Part shown: piece by piece, positions 1 to 9,133 of the stretch
How the letters are laid out: each line of letters starts with the position of its first letter
How positions within the stretch are numbered: the stretch's first letter is position 1
Assembly: GCA_937863205.1 (NCBI GenBank)
Contig: CALMGA010000565.1
Coordinates: 1-17,129, forward strand
Reading direction: 5' to 3'
DNA: 17,129 bases
Source: an uncultured Beijerinckiaceae bacterium
GTDB taxonomy: Bacteria > Pseudomonadota > Alphaproteobacteria > Rhizobiales > Beijerinckiaceae
The notes under the pieces: model-generated
The model's database searches: none
The model's input: only the letters and a program-made list of their open reading frames with translations
Told to the model about the DNA's origin: nothing
Made by a program: the position numbers and the translations under genes

Positions 1-284
1 GCGCGGTCGTAGCCGGCCTGGCGCATCGCCTCGTCGGCGGCGACGAGCAGGTACTGCGTGACCGGGTCGCAGAAGGGCATCACCCCCCGTTCGAGGTGGG
101 CGGCCCCGTCGAAATGCTGCACCTGCGCGGCGATCTTGATGCGGCCGCGGTATTCGTAGGGGAAGGTCGGCGGGGTGATGCAGGATCGACCTTCGCGGGC
201 GGCCATCCACAGCGTTTCGGCCCCGATGCCGGCGGCGGACACCGCGCCGACCCCGGTGACGACGACCCGCTTGCGCGGCGCCAT
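1..284 (-). CDS. Beta-ketoacyl-ACP synthase (KAS I/II, FabF-like), N-terminal part only
   Basis: The ATG is at 284 and the gene runs off the left edge, so only about 94 residues are visible. They open with VVVTGVGAVSAAGIGAE, the typical first strand and turn of a FabF/KAS-II thiolase fold. Further on, PFCDPVTQYLLVAADEAM resembles the family's segment where substrates and the dimer partner pack. The active-site Cys-His-His region lies outside the window and cannot be checked. The start overlaps the stop of the upstream carrier-protein gene (TGATG), so translation is probably coupled and the synthase likely condenses chains carried by that ACP. This suggests a specialised fatty-acyl or polyketide-like pathway rather than housekeeping fatty-acid synthesis. 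The pathway itself cannot be named from what is here. Confidence 0.85.
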   Translation of the reverse strand, partial: MAPRKRVVVTGVGAVSAAGIGAETLWMAAREGRSCITPPTFPYEYRGRIKIAAQVQHFDGAAHLERGVMPFCDPVTQYLLVAADEAMRQAGYDR

Positions 285-616
285 CAGGCCTGCTGCTTTT
301 CTTTGGTGATGTAGTTCGCGATGGCCTCGATCAGCTGGCTGACGTTCTTGGCGTCGTGAAACGGGCCGTCCATCGGGATGTAGACGTCGAACTTGTCCTC
401 GATGGCGGTGAGGATCATCACGATGTCGATCGACTTCAGGTCGAGGCTCTCGATGGTGGCGTCCGGCGTCACCTTTTCGCGGTCGATCATGCCCTCGGTC
501 ACGATCGTGTCGATGATCTTGCTGACGAGCTCATCGTGAGTCGCCGCTTGCACCGATGTCTGGCCCAGCGGCACCCCCGTGCCGGCCGCCTCCCCCGCTT
601 GATCCCTGCTCTCCAC
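284..616 (-). CDS. Acyl carrier protein, dedicated partner of the adjacent ketosynthase
   Basis: A small acidic helical protein of about 110 residues. The segment SLDLKSIDIVMIL aligns with the ACP phosphopantetheine site. The Ser would carry the prosthetic group, but the usual Asp before it is replaced by Lys (KS-I instead of DS-L). Downstream, DKFDVYIPMDG and NVSQLIEAIANYI match ACP helices III-IV. The start is uncertain because the frame has no ATG. I chose GTG at 616, which has GGAG six bases upstream. GTG at 628, 574 or 553 are alternatives, and the last gives an 89-residue protein closer to the usual ACP length. The stop overlaps the ketosynthase start. It could be a NodF-like or other specialised carrier; its substrate is unknown. 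Confidence 0.82.
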   Translation of the reverse strand: MESRDQAGEAAGTGVPLGQTSVQAATHDELVSKIIDTIVTEGMIDREKVTPDATIESLDLKSIDIVMILTAIEDKFDVYIPMDGPFHDAKNVSQLIEAIANYITKEKQQA

Positions 617-837
617 CAAATGCTCCACTCGTCGACCGTGATCCCGGGTCCGTTGTCCGGCGAAGCGGAAACCGCGGGATCTAAAGGTGGTTCTTGAAGC
701 AGGCTGGCGGGTCTGCCCGCCTGCTGCGTTTCGAGGCGATGGCCTGCCTTAATGCAATCGGGATGGGAAGGGAAGATCCTGTCCCCCGGCCTGCCGAAAG
801 GCGGCCGGGCGCCGCTGCCGCGCCCGCGACCCGTCCT
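617..837. other. Spacer between nasA and the ACP gene
   Basis: About 220 bases lie between the end of nasA and the start of the ACP gene, both on the minus strand. I find no convincing coding sequence. The clearest element is the hairpin at 698-725. The ACP promoter should be here, but I see no strong -35/-10 or -24/-12 match. Confidence 0.5.
698..725 (-). terminator. Candidate transcription stop hairpin after nasA
   Basis: AGCAGGC (698-704) pairs exactly with GCCTGCT (719-725), and an inner GGG/CCC pairing extends the stem. It lies about 110 bases past the nasA stop. On the minus strand the stem is followed only by TTCAAGAA, not a T run, so it is not a textbook intrinsic terminator. It could instead protect the 3' end of the mRNA. 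Confidence 0.35.
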
Positions 838-3519
838 TCAAGCCCCTTGCAGCACGCGCCCTTTCGCGCTGGCCGACACTTCGGCGATGATGCGCTTGAT
901 CTCGGGCAGGCACGATCCGCAGTTGGTGCCAGCCTTGAGCTTCTGCCCGATGGAGGCCGTCGTGTTCGCGCCCTCGGCGATGGCGGCGGCGATGCGGCCG
1001 TGGGGCACGCCGAAGCAGGCGCACACGTTGGGACCCTCGTCCGCCGCCCCGTTCAGCCGCTTGCCCGACAGCACGACCCGCCGCACGGCCTTGTCGATGG
1101 CGGGGGCGGCCCAGGCCTCCGCCAGCACCGACCATTTCGGCGCCGCCTCGACGGGCGCCAGGAACAGCACGCCGACCAGGCGGCCGTCGGCGATCATGGC
1201 CGTGCGCGACATGCCGCGCCGGGCATCGACGTAGCGCAGCGTATCGACGTCATGTCCCGCCGCACGCGCCAAGGCGTCGAGCAGGTCGGCGCCGTCGCCG
1301 TCGGTGTCGACCCGCGCGGCAAAGCCGCCCGGGATCGCGCTCCAGGCCCAGAAGCTCGTCCGCGGCAGGGGCAGGCGGCGGCGGGCCAGCATGAAACCGG
1401 CCGAACGCATGGCGACCCGCGCGACCGCGACCGGCGTCGCCTTGGAGTCGGGCTGCCCGGAGTAGGGGTCGACGATGGCGTGCACCAGCGAGCCGGTACG
1501 CGCATCGCTCGCCGTTTCGTCGGTCCAGTGGATCGGGGCGAAGACGTTGCCGCGCTCCTGGTTGGTGGTGACGGCGACGCGGTAGGTGCCGGAGCCGTGG
1601 TGGTTGCTGAGCCGCGCGAGGCCGCCGTCGCTCAGGCCGAAGCGGGCGGCGTCGGCCGGGTGCACGGAGACGAAGGGCTCGGTGATGTGGCTGCCGAGCC
1701 GCGGCGACAGGCCGGTGCGGGTCATGGTGTGCCACTGGTCGCGGATGCGCCCGGTGTTGAGCAGCAGCGGGAAGGAGGCCGACACCTGCTCGGCGAGTTG
1801 CGGCGGCGCCACCGACACGAACTGCGCCTTGCGCGAGGGCGTGAAGAAGCCGCCGTCGCCGAAGAAACGCGGCGTGCTGCCGCCATCGGCCGGCGCCGGC
1901 CATTGGAACGGCGTCATGGACGCGTATTCGCCCCGCGCCAAAGTCCCGAACCGGCCGATGTCGAAATCGCGCGCGCCGCCGTTCTCGAAGCCCGACAGCC
2001 GGGCGTGCTCGGCGAAGATCTCGCCGGCGTCGGCGTAGTCGAAGCCGGCGAAACCCATCCGCCGCGCCACCTGGCTCACCGCCCACCAATCCGGCTTGGC
2101 TTCGCCGACCGGATCGCCGAAACGGCGCTGGCGGGTGATGCGGCGCTCGGAATTGGTGACCGTGCCGTCCTTCTCGCTCCAGCCCTGGCTGGGCAGGTGC
2201 ACGTTGGTCCCCTGCGCGCTACAGTTCAGCGTGTCGTTGGCATCGACGACCTCGGAGCAGACGAACAGGTCGAGCTTGCCCAAGGCGGCGCGCGCGTCCA
2301 TCGCCTGCGGCAGGCTCACCGCCGCATTGGTGCCCATCACCCAAAGCGCCTTGATCGAGCCGGCGTCGATCGCCTTGATCATGTCGTTGATCATCAGCCC
2401 CGGCTTCTGCACGAGGTTGGGCGCCTCCCAGAAGCGGGCGACGCGGTCGAGTTCGGGGGCGGTGAAGCCCATGTGGGCGGCGAGCTGGTTCGACAAGCCG
2501 CCGACCTCGCGCCCGCCCATCGCGTTGGGCTGCCCTGTCAGCGAGAACGGCCCCATGCCCGGCCGGCCGATGCGCCCGGTGGCGAGGTGGCAGTTGAGGA
2601 TGGCGTTGACCTTGTCGGTGCCCTGGGCCGACTGGTTGACGCCCTGGCTGTAGAGCGTGACCACCCGCTCCGTCGCGGCGAAGCGGCGGAAGAAGCGGGT
2701 GATCTCCTCGGGCGGCAGACGGGTGCGCAGAGCGGTGGCGGCAACCGAAGGGGCGATGGCGCGGGCGGTGGCCACGGCATCCTCGAAGTTCTCGGTGTGG
2801 GCCGAGATGTAGTCGCGGTCGAGGTGCCCATGGTCGACGAGATACACGAGCAGGCCGCTGAACAGGGCGGAGTCCTGCCCCGGCGCGATGGCCAAGTGCT
2901 GGTCGGCGCTTTCCCCGGTCGCGGTCTTGCGCACGTCCACCGTGACGATCGCCGCCCCGCGCGTGTCCTGCGCCTTGATCATGCGCTGGAACAGGATGGG
3001 GTGGCACCAAGCCGCGTTGGAACCGACCAGCACGAACAGGTCGCCCTCGTCGAGATCCTCGTAGCAGCCGGGCACCGTGTCCGATCCGAAGGCCCGCTTG
3101 TGGCCGGACACGGACGAGGACATGCACAGGCGCGAGTTGGTATCGACGTTGGCCGAGCCGATGAACCCCTTCATCAGCTTGTTGGGGACGTAATAGTCCT
3201 CGGTGAGGAGCTGCCCCGACAGGTAGAAGCCGACCGCCTGCGGCCCGTGCTTCTCGATCGTGCGGCGCAGGCCGCCCGCGACCTCGTCCAGCGCCCTGTC
3301 CCAGCCGACCCGCTCGCCGTTGATCTTGGGGAAGTGCAGCCGGGTCGCCGGATCCAGCGTTTCGCCCAGCGCCGAACCCTTGGAGCAGAGGCGCCCGAAG
3401 TTCGAAGGGTGGTCGGGATCGCCGGCGATGGAAGCGCCGCCCTTGCCGTCCGGGGTCGCCAGGACGCCGCAGCCGACGCCGCAATAAGGGCAGGTTGTCT
3501 TGACGGCGAGCGCAGCCAC
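838..3519 (-). CDS. nasA: Assimilatory nitrate reductase catalytic subunit (molybdopterin, 4Fe-4S, C-terminal 2Fe-2S)
   Basis: Reduces nitrate to nitrite in the cytoplasm using a bis-MGD molybdenum cofactor. The protein has 893 residues. The N terminus has the 4Fe-4S ligands C10, C13, C17 and C45, followed by the conserved Lys in CSKG. C132, in NSRLCMSSSV, sits where Nap/Nas enzymes place the Mo-ligand cysteine. Further signatures are LVGSNAAWCHPILFQR, YSQGVNQSAQGTDKVNAI and the dinucleotide-binding domain with NTGRIRDQWHTMTRTG. The C terminus carries a BFD-type 2Fe-2S motif, C833-x-C835 with C867-x2-C870, as in Klebsiella-type NasA, which suggests electron delivery from a flavoprotein. There is no Tat signal. 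The GTG start has GAGG eight bases upstream, overlapping the stop region of the flavoreductase gene only 10 bases away. It is the last gene of the nirA-flavoreductase-nasA operon. Confidence 0.97.
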   Translation of the reverse strand: MAALAVKTTCPYCGVGCGVLATPDGKGGASIAGDPDHPSNFGRLCSKGSALGETLDPATRLHFPKINGERVGWDRALDEVAGGLRRTIEKHGPQAVGFYLSGQLLTEDYYVPNKLMKGFIGSANVDTNSRLCMSSSVSGHKRAFGSDTVPGCYEDLDEGDLFVLVGSNAAWCHPILFQRMIKAQDTRGAAIVTVDVRKTATGESADQHLAIAPGQDSALFSGLLVYLVDHGHLDRDYISAHTENFEDAVATARAIAPSVAATALRTRLPPEEITRFFRRFAATERVVTLYSQGVNQSAQGTDKVNAILNCHLATGRIGRPGMGPFSLTGQPNAMGGREVGGLSNQLAAHMGFTAPELDRVARFWEAPNLVQKPGLMINDMIKAIDAGSIKALWVMGTNAAVSLPQAMDARAALGKLDLFVCSEVVDANDTLNCSAQGTNVHLPSQGWSEKDGTVTNSERRITRQRRFGDPVGEAKPDWWAVSQVARRMGFAGFDYADAGEIFAEHARLSGFENGGARDFDIGRFGTLARGEYASMTPFQWPAPADGGSTPRFFGDGGFFTPSRKAQFVSVAPPQLAEQVSASFPLLLNTGRIRDQWHTMTRTGLSPRLGSHITEPFVSVHPADAARFGLSDGGLARLSNHHGSGTYRVAVTTNQERGNVFAPIHWTDETASDARTGSLVHAIVDPYSGQPDSKATPVAVARVAMRSAGFMLARRRLPLPRTSFWAWSAIPGGFAARVDTDGDGADLLDALARAAGHDVDTLRYVDARRGMSRTAMIADGRLVGVLFLAPVEAAPKWSVLAEAWAAPAIDKAVRRVVLSGKRLNGAADEGPNVCACFGVPHGRIAAAIAEGANTTASIGQKLKAGTNCGSCLPEIKRIIAEVSASAKGRVLQGA

Positions 3520-3529
3520 TAGTTCAACC

Positions 3530-5125
3530 TCAATACACGTCCGCCTGGAATCGTCCGCTCTTCTTCAGGCCGGCCACGAAGCTCTTGGCCGCCGCCTCGT
3601 CGCAGCCGCTGCCCGTGGCGACGATCTCGCACAACGTCTTCTCGACGTCGCTCGCCATGCGCTTGGCATCGCCGCAGATGTAGAAATGGGCGCCGCGCTC
3701 GATCCACGACCAAAGTTCGCCGCCCTCTTCGCGCATCTTGTCCTGCACATAGGTCTTCTTGCCCCCATCGCGAGACCAAGCCAAGGAGAGTTTCGACAGG
3801 GTGCCGTCACCGAGAAAGGCGTCCATCTCGTCCTCGTAGAAGAAGTCGGCGGCGCGGCGCTGGTGACCGAAGAACAGCCAGGCGCCGCCCTTGGCTTCGG
3901 CCGCCTTGCGATCGTGGAGGAAGGCGCGGAACGGCGCCACGCCGGTACCGGGGCCGACCATGATGATCGGCGTGTCGGTGGATTGCGGCAGGGCGAAGTT
4001 GTGCGCCCGCTGCACGTAGGACTTGATCCTCGTGTTGGGCGCGAGGCGCTCGCTGAGCCAGGACGAGGCCACGCCGCGGCGCTTGCGGTCCCCGATGGTG
4101 TAGCTGACGTGATCCACCGTCAGCGACACGGCGCCCGGCGTGGCATTGTGCGACGAGGAGATGGAGTACAAGCGCGGCTGCAGCGGGTCGAGCGCCTCGA
4201 TGAAGGCCTCGGGATCGGGCCGCACCGGGGCGAACTTCTCCAGAACGGCGAGAACGTCGAGGGTCGCAACATCGCCGTCGGGATCCTCGCCCCTGGCCAA
4301 CGCCTTCGCCTTGGCCCGGCGTTCGCCGCCGGTGATGTAGCTCATCAGTTCGAACAAGGAGTCAGGCGCCATGCCGAGCGAAACCTCGGTGCTCAGAACC
4401 TCGACGATGGACTGACCTGCGATGGGGAAGTCGCGCGGCGCGCCGATGGCGGCGACGACGAGGTCGACGAGGTCGGGCGGATTGTGCGGGAACAGGCCGA
4501 AGCTGTCGCCGACCGTGTAAGCGATGCCGGCCTCGCGCAGGTCGATATCGATGTGGTAGGTCGACTTCTCCGAGTCGGCCTTGTTGAGGCGCTGCCGAGA
4601 CACGAACGTCACCTCGACGGGTGCCGAGCGGGCATAGCCGGGCGCGGCCACCTCCTTGGCGGCGACGGGAGCCGCCACTTCGGTTTTGGCCCCGGCGGCG
4701 GTCCCCGCAGGCGGGCTGCCGATTTCGGCGGCGAGTTCCTTGACCTTGCGCGCGGTTTCCTTGCCGCCGGGGACGCACAGGTTGAGGCGGGTTTCCTCGC
4801 CGACCACGATGGCCTTGGAATAATCCTGGCAGTTGTAGCCGCACTGGCCGCAGTCCTGCTGCGCCATGGCCGCCATCATCCGGCGCTGGATCGGCTTGCC
4901 TTCGGCAAGCTGCATGCGCTCGTCGATCGGAATCGAGGGATCGTGCCAGGGAGCGTCATCCTCGACGACGCCGGCGGCATCCGAACTGATCGGCTGCGCA
5001 CCGCCCTCCTGGGGCGCGATGAAGCCGGCGAAGAACCCGTTCAACCAGGCGCGCTGTTCCGGCGAGAACGGCGCATTTTCAGGGATCAGGGGCGTAACGG
5101 CTGGCATGGACGCCTGAAACGTCAT
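3530..5125 (-). CDS. CysJ-like NAD(P)H flavoreductase with N-terminal Fe-S motif, nitrate-assimilation type
   Basis: A 531-residue protein whose C-terminal two thirds is the FAD/NADPH reductase module of the CysJ/P450-reductase family: RLYSISSS (about 318-325), GVASSWLS (351-358), GPGTGVAPFRAF (391-402), FFGHQRR (418-424), FYICGDAKRMASDV (481-494) and a C-terminal DVY like that of CysJ. The FMN-binding flavodoxin domain of CysJ is absent. In its place is a four-cysteine motif (C92, C95, C99, C117; DCGQCGYNC with a later NLCVPGG) resembling the small FeS family, then an Ala/Pro-rich linker (about 137-165). Residues 20-35, FSPEQRAWLNGFFAGF, resemble the start of CysJ. The ATG has AAGGA eight bases upstream. 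Placed between nirA and nasA, it probably passes NAD(P)H electrons to one or both; which one is an inference. It will often be annotated as sulfite reductase subunit alpha. Confidence 0.9.
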   Translation of the reverse strand: MTFQASMPAVTPLIPENAPFSPEQRAWLNGFFAGFIAPQEGGAQPISSDAAGVVEDDAPWHDPSIPIDERMQLAEGKPIQRRMMAAMAQQDCGQCGYNCQDYSKAIVVGEETRLNLCVPGGKETARKVKELAAEIGSPPAGTAAGAKTEVAAPVAAKEVAAPGYARSAPVEVTFVSRQRLNKADSEKSTYHIDIDLREAGIAYTVGDSFGLFPHNPPDLVDLVVAAIGAPRDFPIAGQSIVEVLSTEVSLGMAPDSLFELMSYITGGERRAKAKALARGEDPDGDVATLDVLAVLEKFAPVRPDPEAFIEALDPLQPRLYSISSSHNATPGAVSLTVDHVSYTIGDRKRRGVASSWLSERLAPNTRIKSYVQRAHNFALPQSTDTPIIMVGPGTGVAPFRAFLHDRKAAEAKGGAWLFFGHQRRAADFFYEDEMDAFLGDGTLSKLSLAWSRDGGKKTYVQDKMREEGGELWSWIERGAHFYICGDAKRMASDVEKTLCEIVATGSGCDEAAAKSFVAGLKKSGRFQADVY

Positions 5126-5143
5126 GGACGGGTCCTTCTCGGA

Positions 5144-6922
<1,779 letters not shown>

Positions 6923-6995
6923 CTTGATCGGACCACCTTCTGTCGGACTGCCAGGGCCAGCCGCCAAGGCCACGGGCGGGAAATCAGGGCCTCGT

Positions 6996-7038
6996 GCGGG
7001 GAAAACAACCCCGCTGCGCGATGTGCCGGCACCAGCGG
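6996..7038 (-). promoter_or_regulatory. Alternative hairpins in the nirA leader
   Basis: In the minus-strand transcript, GCGGGG (7014-7009) can pair with CCCCGC (7001-6996) around a seven-base T-rich loop. Four of those bases also belong to CAGCGG (7016-7011), which can pair with the earlier CCGCTG (7038-7033). The two stems are mutually exclusive, as in an attenuator or switch. No T run follows, so simple intrinsic termination is not supported. Confidence 0.3.
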
Positions 7039-7099
7039 CGCGGAAATAGGCTGCGCCGGCCGCTCCGCTGCCGCCTGACCTTTTGCATAGCCCGAGATC

Positions 7100-7114
7100 G
7101 CAAGAGGCGTGCCG
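7100..7114 (-). promoter_or_regulatory. Sigma-54 (-24/-12) promoter for the nirA operon
   Basis: On the minus strand the sequence reads CGGCACGCCTCTTGC, against the sigma-54 consensus TGGCACG-N4-TTGCW. The invariant GG and GC are separated by exactly ten bases. The predicted transcription start is near 7088 (an A), leaving a leader of about 165 bases to the nirA ATG. Control by a nitrogen regulator such as NtrC or NtrX would be expected for nitrate assimilation; the activator is an inference. Confidence 0.72.
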
Positions 7115-7129
7115 ATGAGCCAGCGACAG

Positions 7130-7146
7130 GCCATGCGGCATATGGC
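7130..7146. promoter_or_regulatory. Inverted repeat upstream of the sigma-54 promoter
   Basis: GCCAT (7130-7134) and ATGGC (7142-7146) form a perfect inverted repeat with a seven-base spacer, centred about 50 bases upstream of the predicted start of the nirA transcript. It could be a regulator-binding site. It does not match the NtrC consensus, so the binding protein is unknown and chance is possible. Confidence 0.3.
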
Positions 7147-7255
7147 TTTCGACCCCGGCCGCGCGATGCGGCAAGGCGCAGCCGGCGACTGCGGTCCGCC
7201 TCGGAAACTCCATACCTTGGCGCCGCAGCGAAGTTGCCCGAGGGGCGCTGCGCGC

Positions 7256-8482
7256 TTAAGCGGACGCGGCGGCGGGCTCCGCGACCGCGACGGCTCGCCC
7301 GAAGATGAGATCGTCGCGCATGTCGTCGATGTTGGCGCCGGTCTTGATGAGATCGAGATACCAAAGGCCGTCGGAGGTATCCCCGTAGAGCACGGCCCCG
7401 GCGACCTTGCCGTCGTCGATCACGATCTTCTTGTAAACCTGCTGCCCCAGATCCTCGTAAACGAGCGCATCCTTGCCATCGCCGACGAAGTCGCCGGCCG
7501 AGAACAGCGATACGCCCGAAACCTTCAGGTTGGTGGCCAGGATCGAGCCTTCGTAGGCGGCGCTGCTGTCGCCGATGAGGGTTCGCGCCAGGGTGCGCGC
7601 CTGCTCGTAGGCCGGCTCCACGAGGCCGTAGGCCACGCCGCGATGCTCCGCGCATTCGCCGATGGCGAAGATGTCGGGGTCGGAGGTGCCGAGGCGGTCA
7701 TCGACCAGGATGCCGCGCTTGCATTCGATGCCGGCCGCCTTGGCGAGATCCACGTTGGGGCGGACGCCCACCGCGCAGACGACCATGTCGGCCGGGATGA
7801 CCCGCCCGTCGGCCAGTTCGACGCTTTCCACCTTTTCGGTCCCGTTGACCCGCGCGGTATTGGCGCCGAGCACGATCTCGCAGCCCTTCGCCTCGATCGC
7901 CTGCTTGAGAAGGGCCGCGGCGGGGTCGTCGAGCTGCCGTTCCATCAGCCGTGGGGCGAGGTGCAGGAGCGTGACCCTGACCCCGGCCTTGGCCATGCCG
8001 TAGGCGGCTTCCAGCCCGAGCAGCCCGCCGCCGATCACCACCGCCGGGCGCCCCGGCTTGGCGCCGTCGAGCATGCGGTCGACATCGCCCATCCAGCGGA
8101 AGGTGATGACGCCCGGCAGGTTCATTCCCGGCGTCGGCAGCCGGATCGCGTGCGAGCCGGTCGCCAGCACCAGCTTGGAATAGCTCAGCTGGCCGCCGCC
8201 CCGCAAAGTCACTACCCGCCGCGCCGAGTCGATGTTCATCACCGCCTGGCCGAAGACGTTGGTGATGCCCTGCCGCTCCCACCAGGCGCGAGGCTTCAGC
8301 TCGATATCATCGGCCACCACCTCGCGGGCGAGCAGCGAGGACAGCAGCACCCTGTTGTAGGCCCGCCGCGGCTCGTCGCCGATCAGGATGATGGCGTAGC
8401 GCCCCAGGGCACGCGCGCTCAGCTCTTCGGCAAGCTTGGTGCCGGCCATCCCTTGGCCGATGATGATGAGAGGTTCGCTCAT
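7256..8482 (-). CDS. nasC: NAD(P)H-dependent FAD oxidoreductase of nitrate assimilation (NasC/NirB N-terminal type)
   Basis: A 408-residue two-dinucleotide-binding flavoprotein. It shows the N-terminal FAD motif GQGMAG (9-14), LVLATGSHAIRLP (about 104-116), the NAD(P) motif VVIGGGLLGLEAA (148-160), VGVRPN (238-243) and the second FAD motif IFAIGECAEH (271-280). It matches the FAD half of NirB and NasC, which take electrons from NAD(P)H. No BFD-type 2Fe-2S domain follows; NasA carries one instead, so this protein probably reduces NasA. The ATG at 8482 is preferred to a GTG at 8512 because the glycine-rich motif then starts close to the N terminus, as is normal, and AAAGGA lies about a dozen bases upstream. 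The gene is separated from nirA by the sigma-54 promoter region and is divergent from the DUF4174 gene. The symbol is by family and context; nasB is used for similar proteins. Confidence 0.87.
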   Translation of the reverse strand: MSEPLIIIGQGMAGTKLAEELSARALGRYAIILIGDEPRRAYNRVLLSSLLAREVVADDIELKPRAWWERQGITNVFGQAVMNIDSARRVVTLRGGGQLSYSKLVLATGSHAIRLPTPGMNLPGVITFRWMGDVDRMLDGAKPGRPAVVIGGGLLGLEAAYGMAKAGVRVTLLHLAPRLMERQLDDPAAALLKQAIEAKGCEIVLGANTARVNGTEKVESVELADGRVIPADMVVCAVGVRPNVDLAKAAGIECKRGILVDDRLGTSDPDIFAIGECAEHRGVAYGLVEPAYEQARTLARTLIGDSSAAYEGSILATNLKVSGVSLFSAGDFVGDGKDALVYEDLGQQVYKKIVIDDGKVAGAVLYGDTSDGLWYLDLIKTGANIDDMRDDLIFGRAVAVAEPAAASA

Positions 8483-8600
8483 GCGCGGCCCTGTTCCTTT
8501 GCTGTCCGACACCTATCTGGTCGGCATCCCACGCCGGGCAAGGCGAAGGCAAGCGCCCCATCGCTTCCGGGTCGATGCCGTTGGGCACGGGAGCCTGAGT

Positions 8601-9026
8601 TTGCCGACGTCCGCAGCCGCCTCGCCGTACGCCGGCCGCATCAAACGGCTTTTCGCCAAACGGCTCGCGGCGGCCTGCGCGCTGGTGGTCCCGCCGATGG
8701 CAGCGGCGGCCGGCGAACTCGACGCCCTTCGCAACAGGGCGCGGCCGGTCATCATCCTGTCCGACGCGCCCGGCGACGCCCGCGCCAGGTCGCAGCATGC
8801 GGCGCTCGATGCGGAAGCGGCTGCCGTCAGGGAGCGCGACATCACCGTCCTGGCGGAGGATGGGCGCGGCGCGCTGCATCGTCGCCTCGGCGTGGCCGGC
8901 TTCGCCGTGGTGCTCGTGGGCAAGGACGGCGACGTGAAGCACATCTGGCGCGAGCCGGTCGAACCTCGGCGGATCTTTGCCGTGATCGATGCCATGCCGA
9001 TGCGACGGCAGGAAATGCGCCGCTGA
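8601..9026 (+). CDS. DUF4174-type small exported protein
   Basis: About 141 residues. A basic start (RIKRLFAKR) and hydrophobic stretch (LAAACALVVPPMAAAA) form a likely signal peptide cut near AAA-GE. The mature part reads like the DUF4174 family: ELDALRNRARPVIIL, then RDITVLAEDG, FAVVLVGKDGDVKHIWREPV and a terminal IDAMPMRRQEM, the most characteristic piece. The fold is thought to be thioredoxin-like, but there is no CxxC, so no redox activity can be claimed. The TTG start at 8601 is chosen because GGGAG lies six to seven bases upstream and puts the signal peptide near the N terminus; an ATG at 8481 would overlap the nasC-like start on the other strand. It lies divergent from nasC and 107 bases before modA. 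Its role is unknown. Confidence 0.72.
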   Translation: MPTSAAASPYAGRIKRLFAKRLAAACALVVPPMAAAAGELDALRNRARPVIILSDAPGDARARSQHAALDAEAAAVRERDITVLAEDGRGALHRRLGVAGFAVVLVGKDGDVKHIWREPVEPRRIFAVIDAMPMRRQEMRR

Positions 9027-9095
9027 GAGCGAAGCCGACGCCTCGCGCGCTTCCTTCAGCCGCAGCGGATGTTGGCGCCATGGGCGCAAGCGGTG

Positions 9096-9111
9096 TATGC
9101 AGCCGAGCATA
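9096..9111. promoter_or_regulatory. Short inverted repeat before modA
   Basis: TATGC (9096-9100) and GCATA (9107-9111) form a perfect inverted repeat with a six-base spacer, ending seven bases before the GGAGG of modA. It could bind a repressor such as a molybdate sensor. It is not a clear match to the ModE box I know, and no modE gene is present in the window. Confidence 0.25.
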
Positions 9112-9133
9112 GCGCTTGGGGAGGTTCACCTGC

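Larger units (their letters stand above)
6923..7255. other. Regulatory spacer between nasC-like gene and nirA
   Basis: This 333-base gap carries no credible gene. Read on the minus strand it holds, in order: an imperfect stem GCAGCG/CGCTGC just after the nasC-like stop (7225-7251, no T run), an inverted repeat (7130-7146), a sigma-54 promoter (7100-7114), and a leader of about 165 bases with alternative hairpins (6996-7038) before the nirA Shine-Dalgarno sequence. Two short open frames on the plus strand look like chance. Confidence 0.7.

Noticed and set aside
6923..7088. ANTAR (NasR/NasT) target in the nirA leader
   Set aside because: I looked for paired hairpins with six-base loops having A first and G fourth and found none that are convincing.
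7109..9112. 667-codon plus-strand open frame
   Set aside because: It is antisense to the nasC-like gene and then runs through the DUF4174 gene in another frame. Its translation has no recognisable domain.
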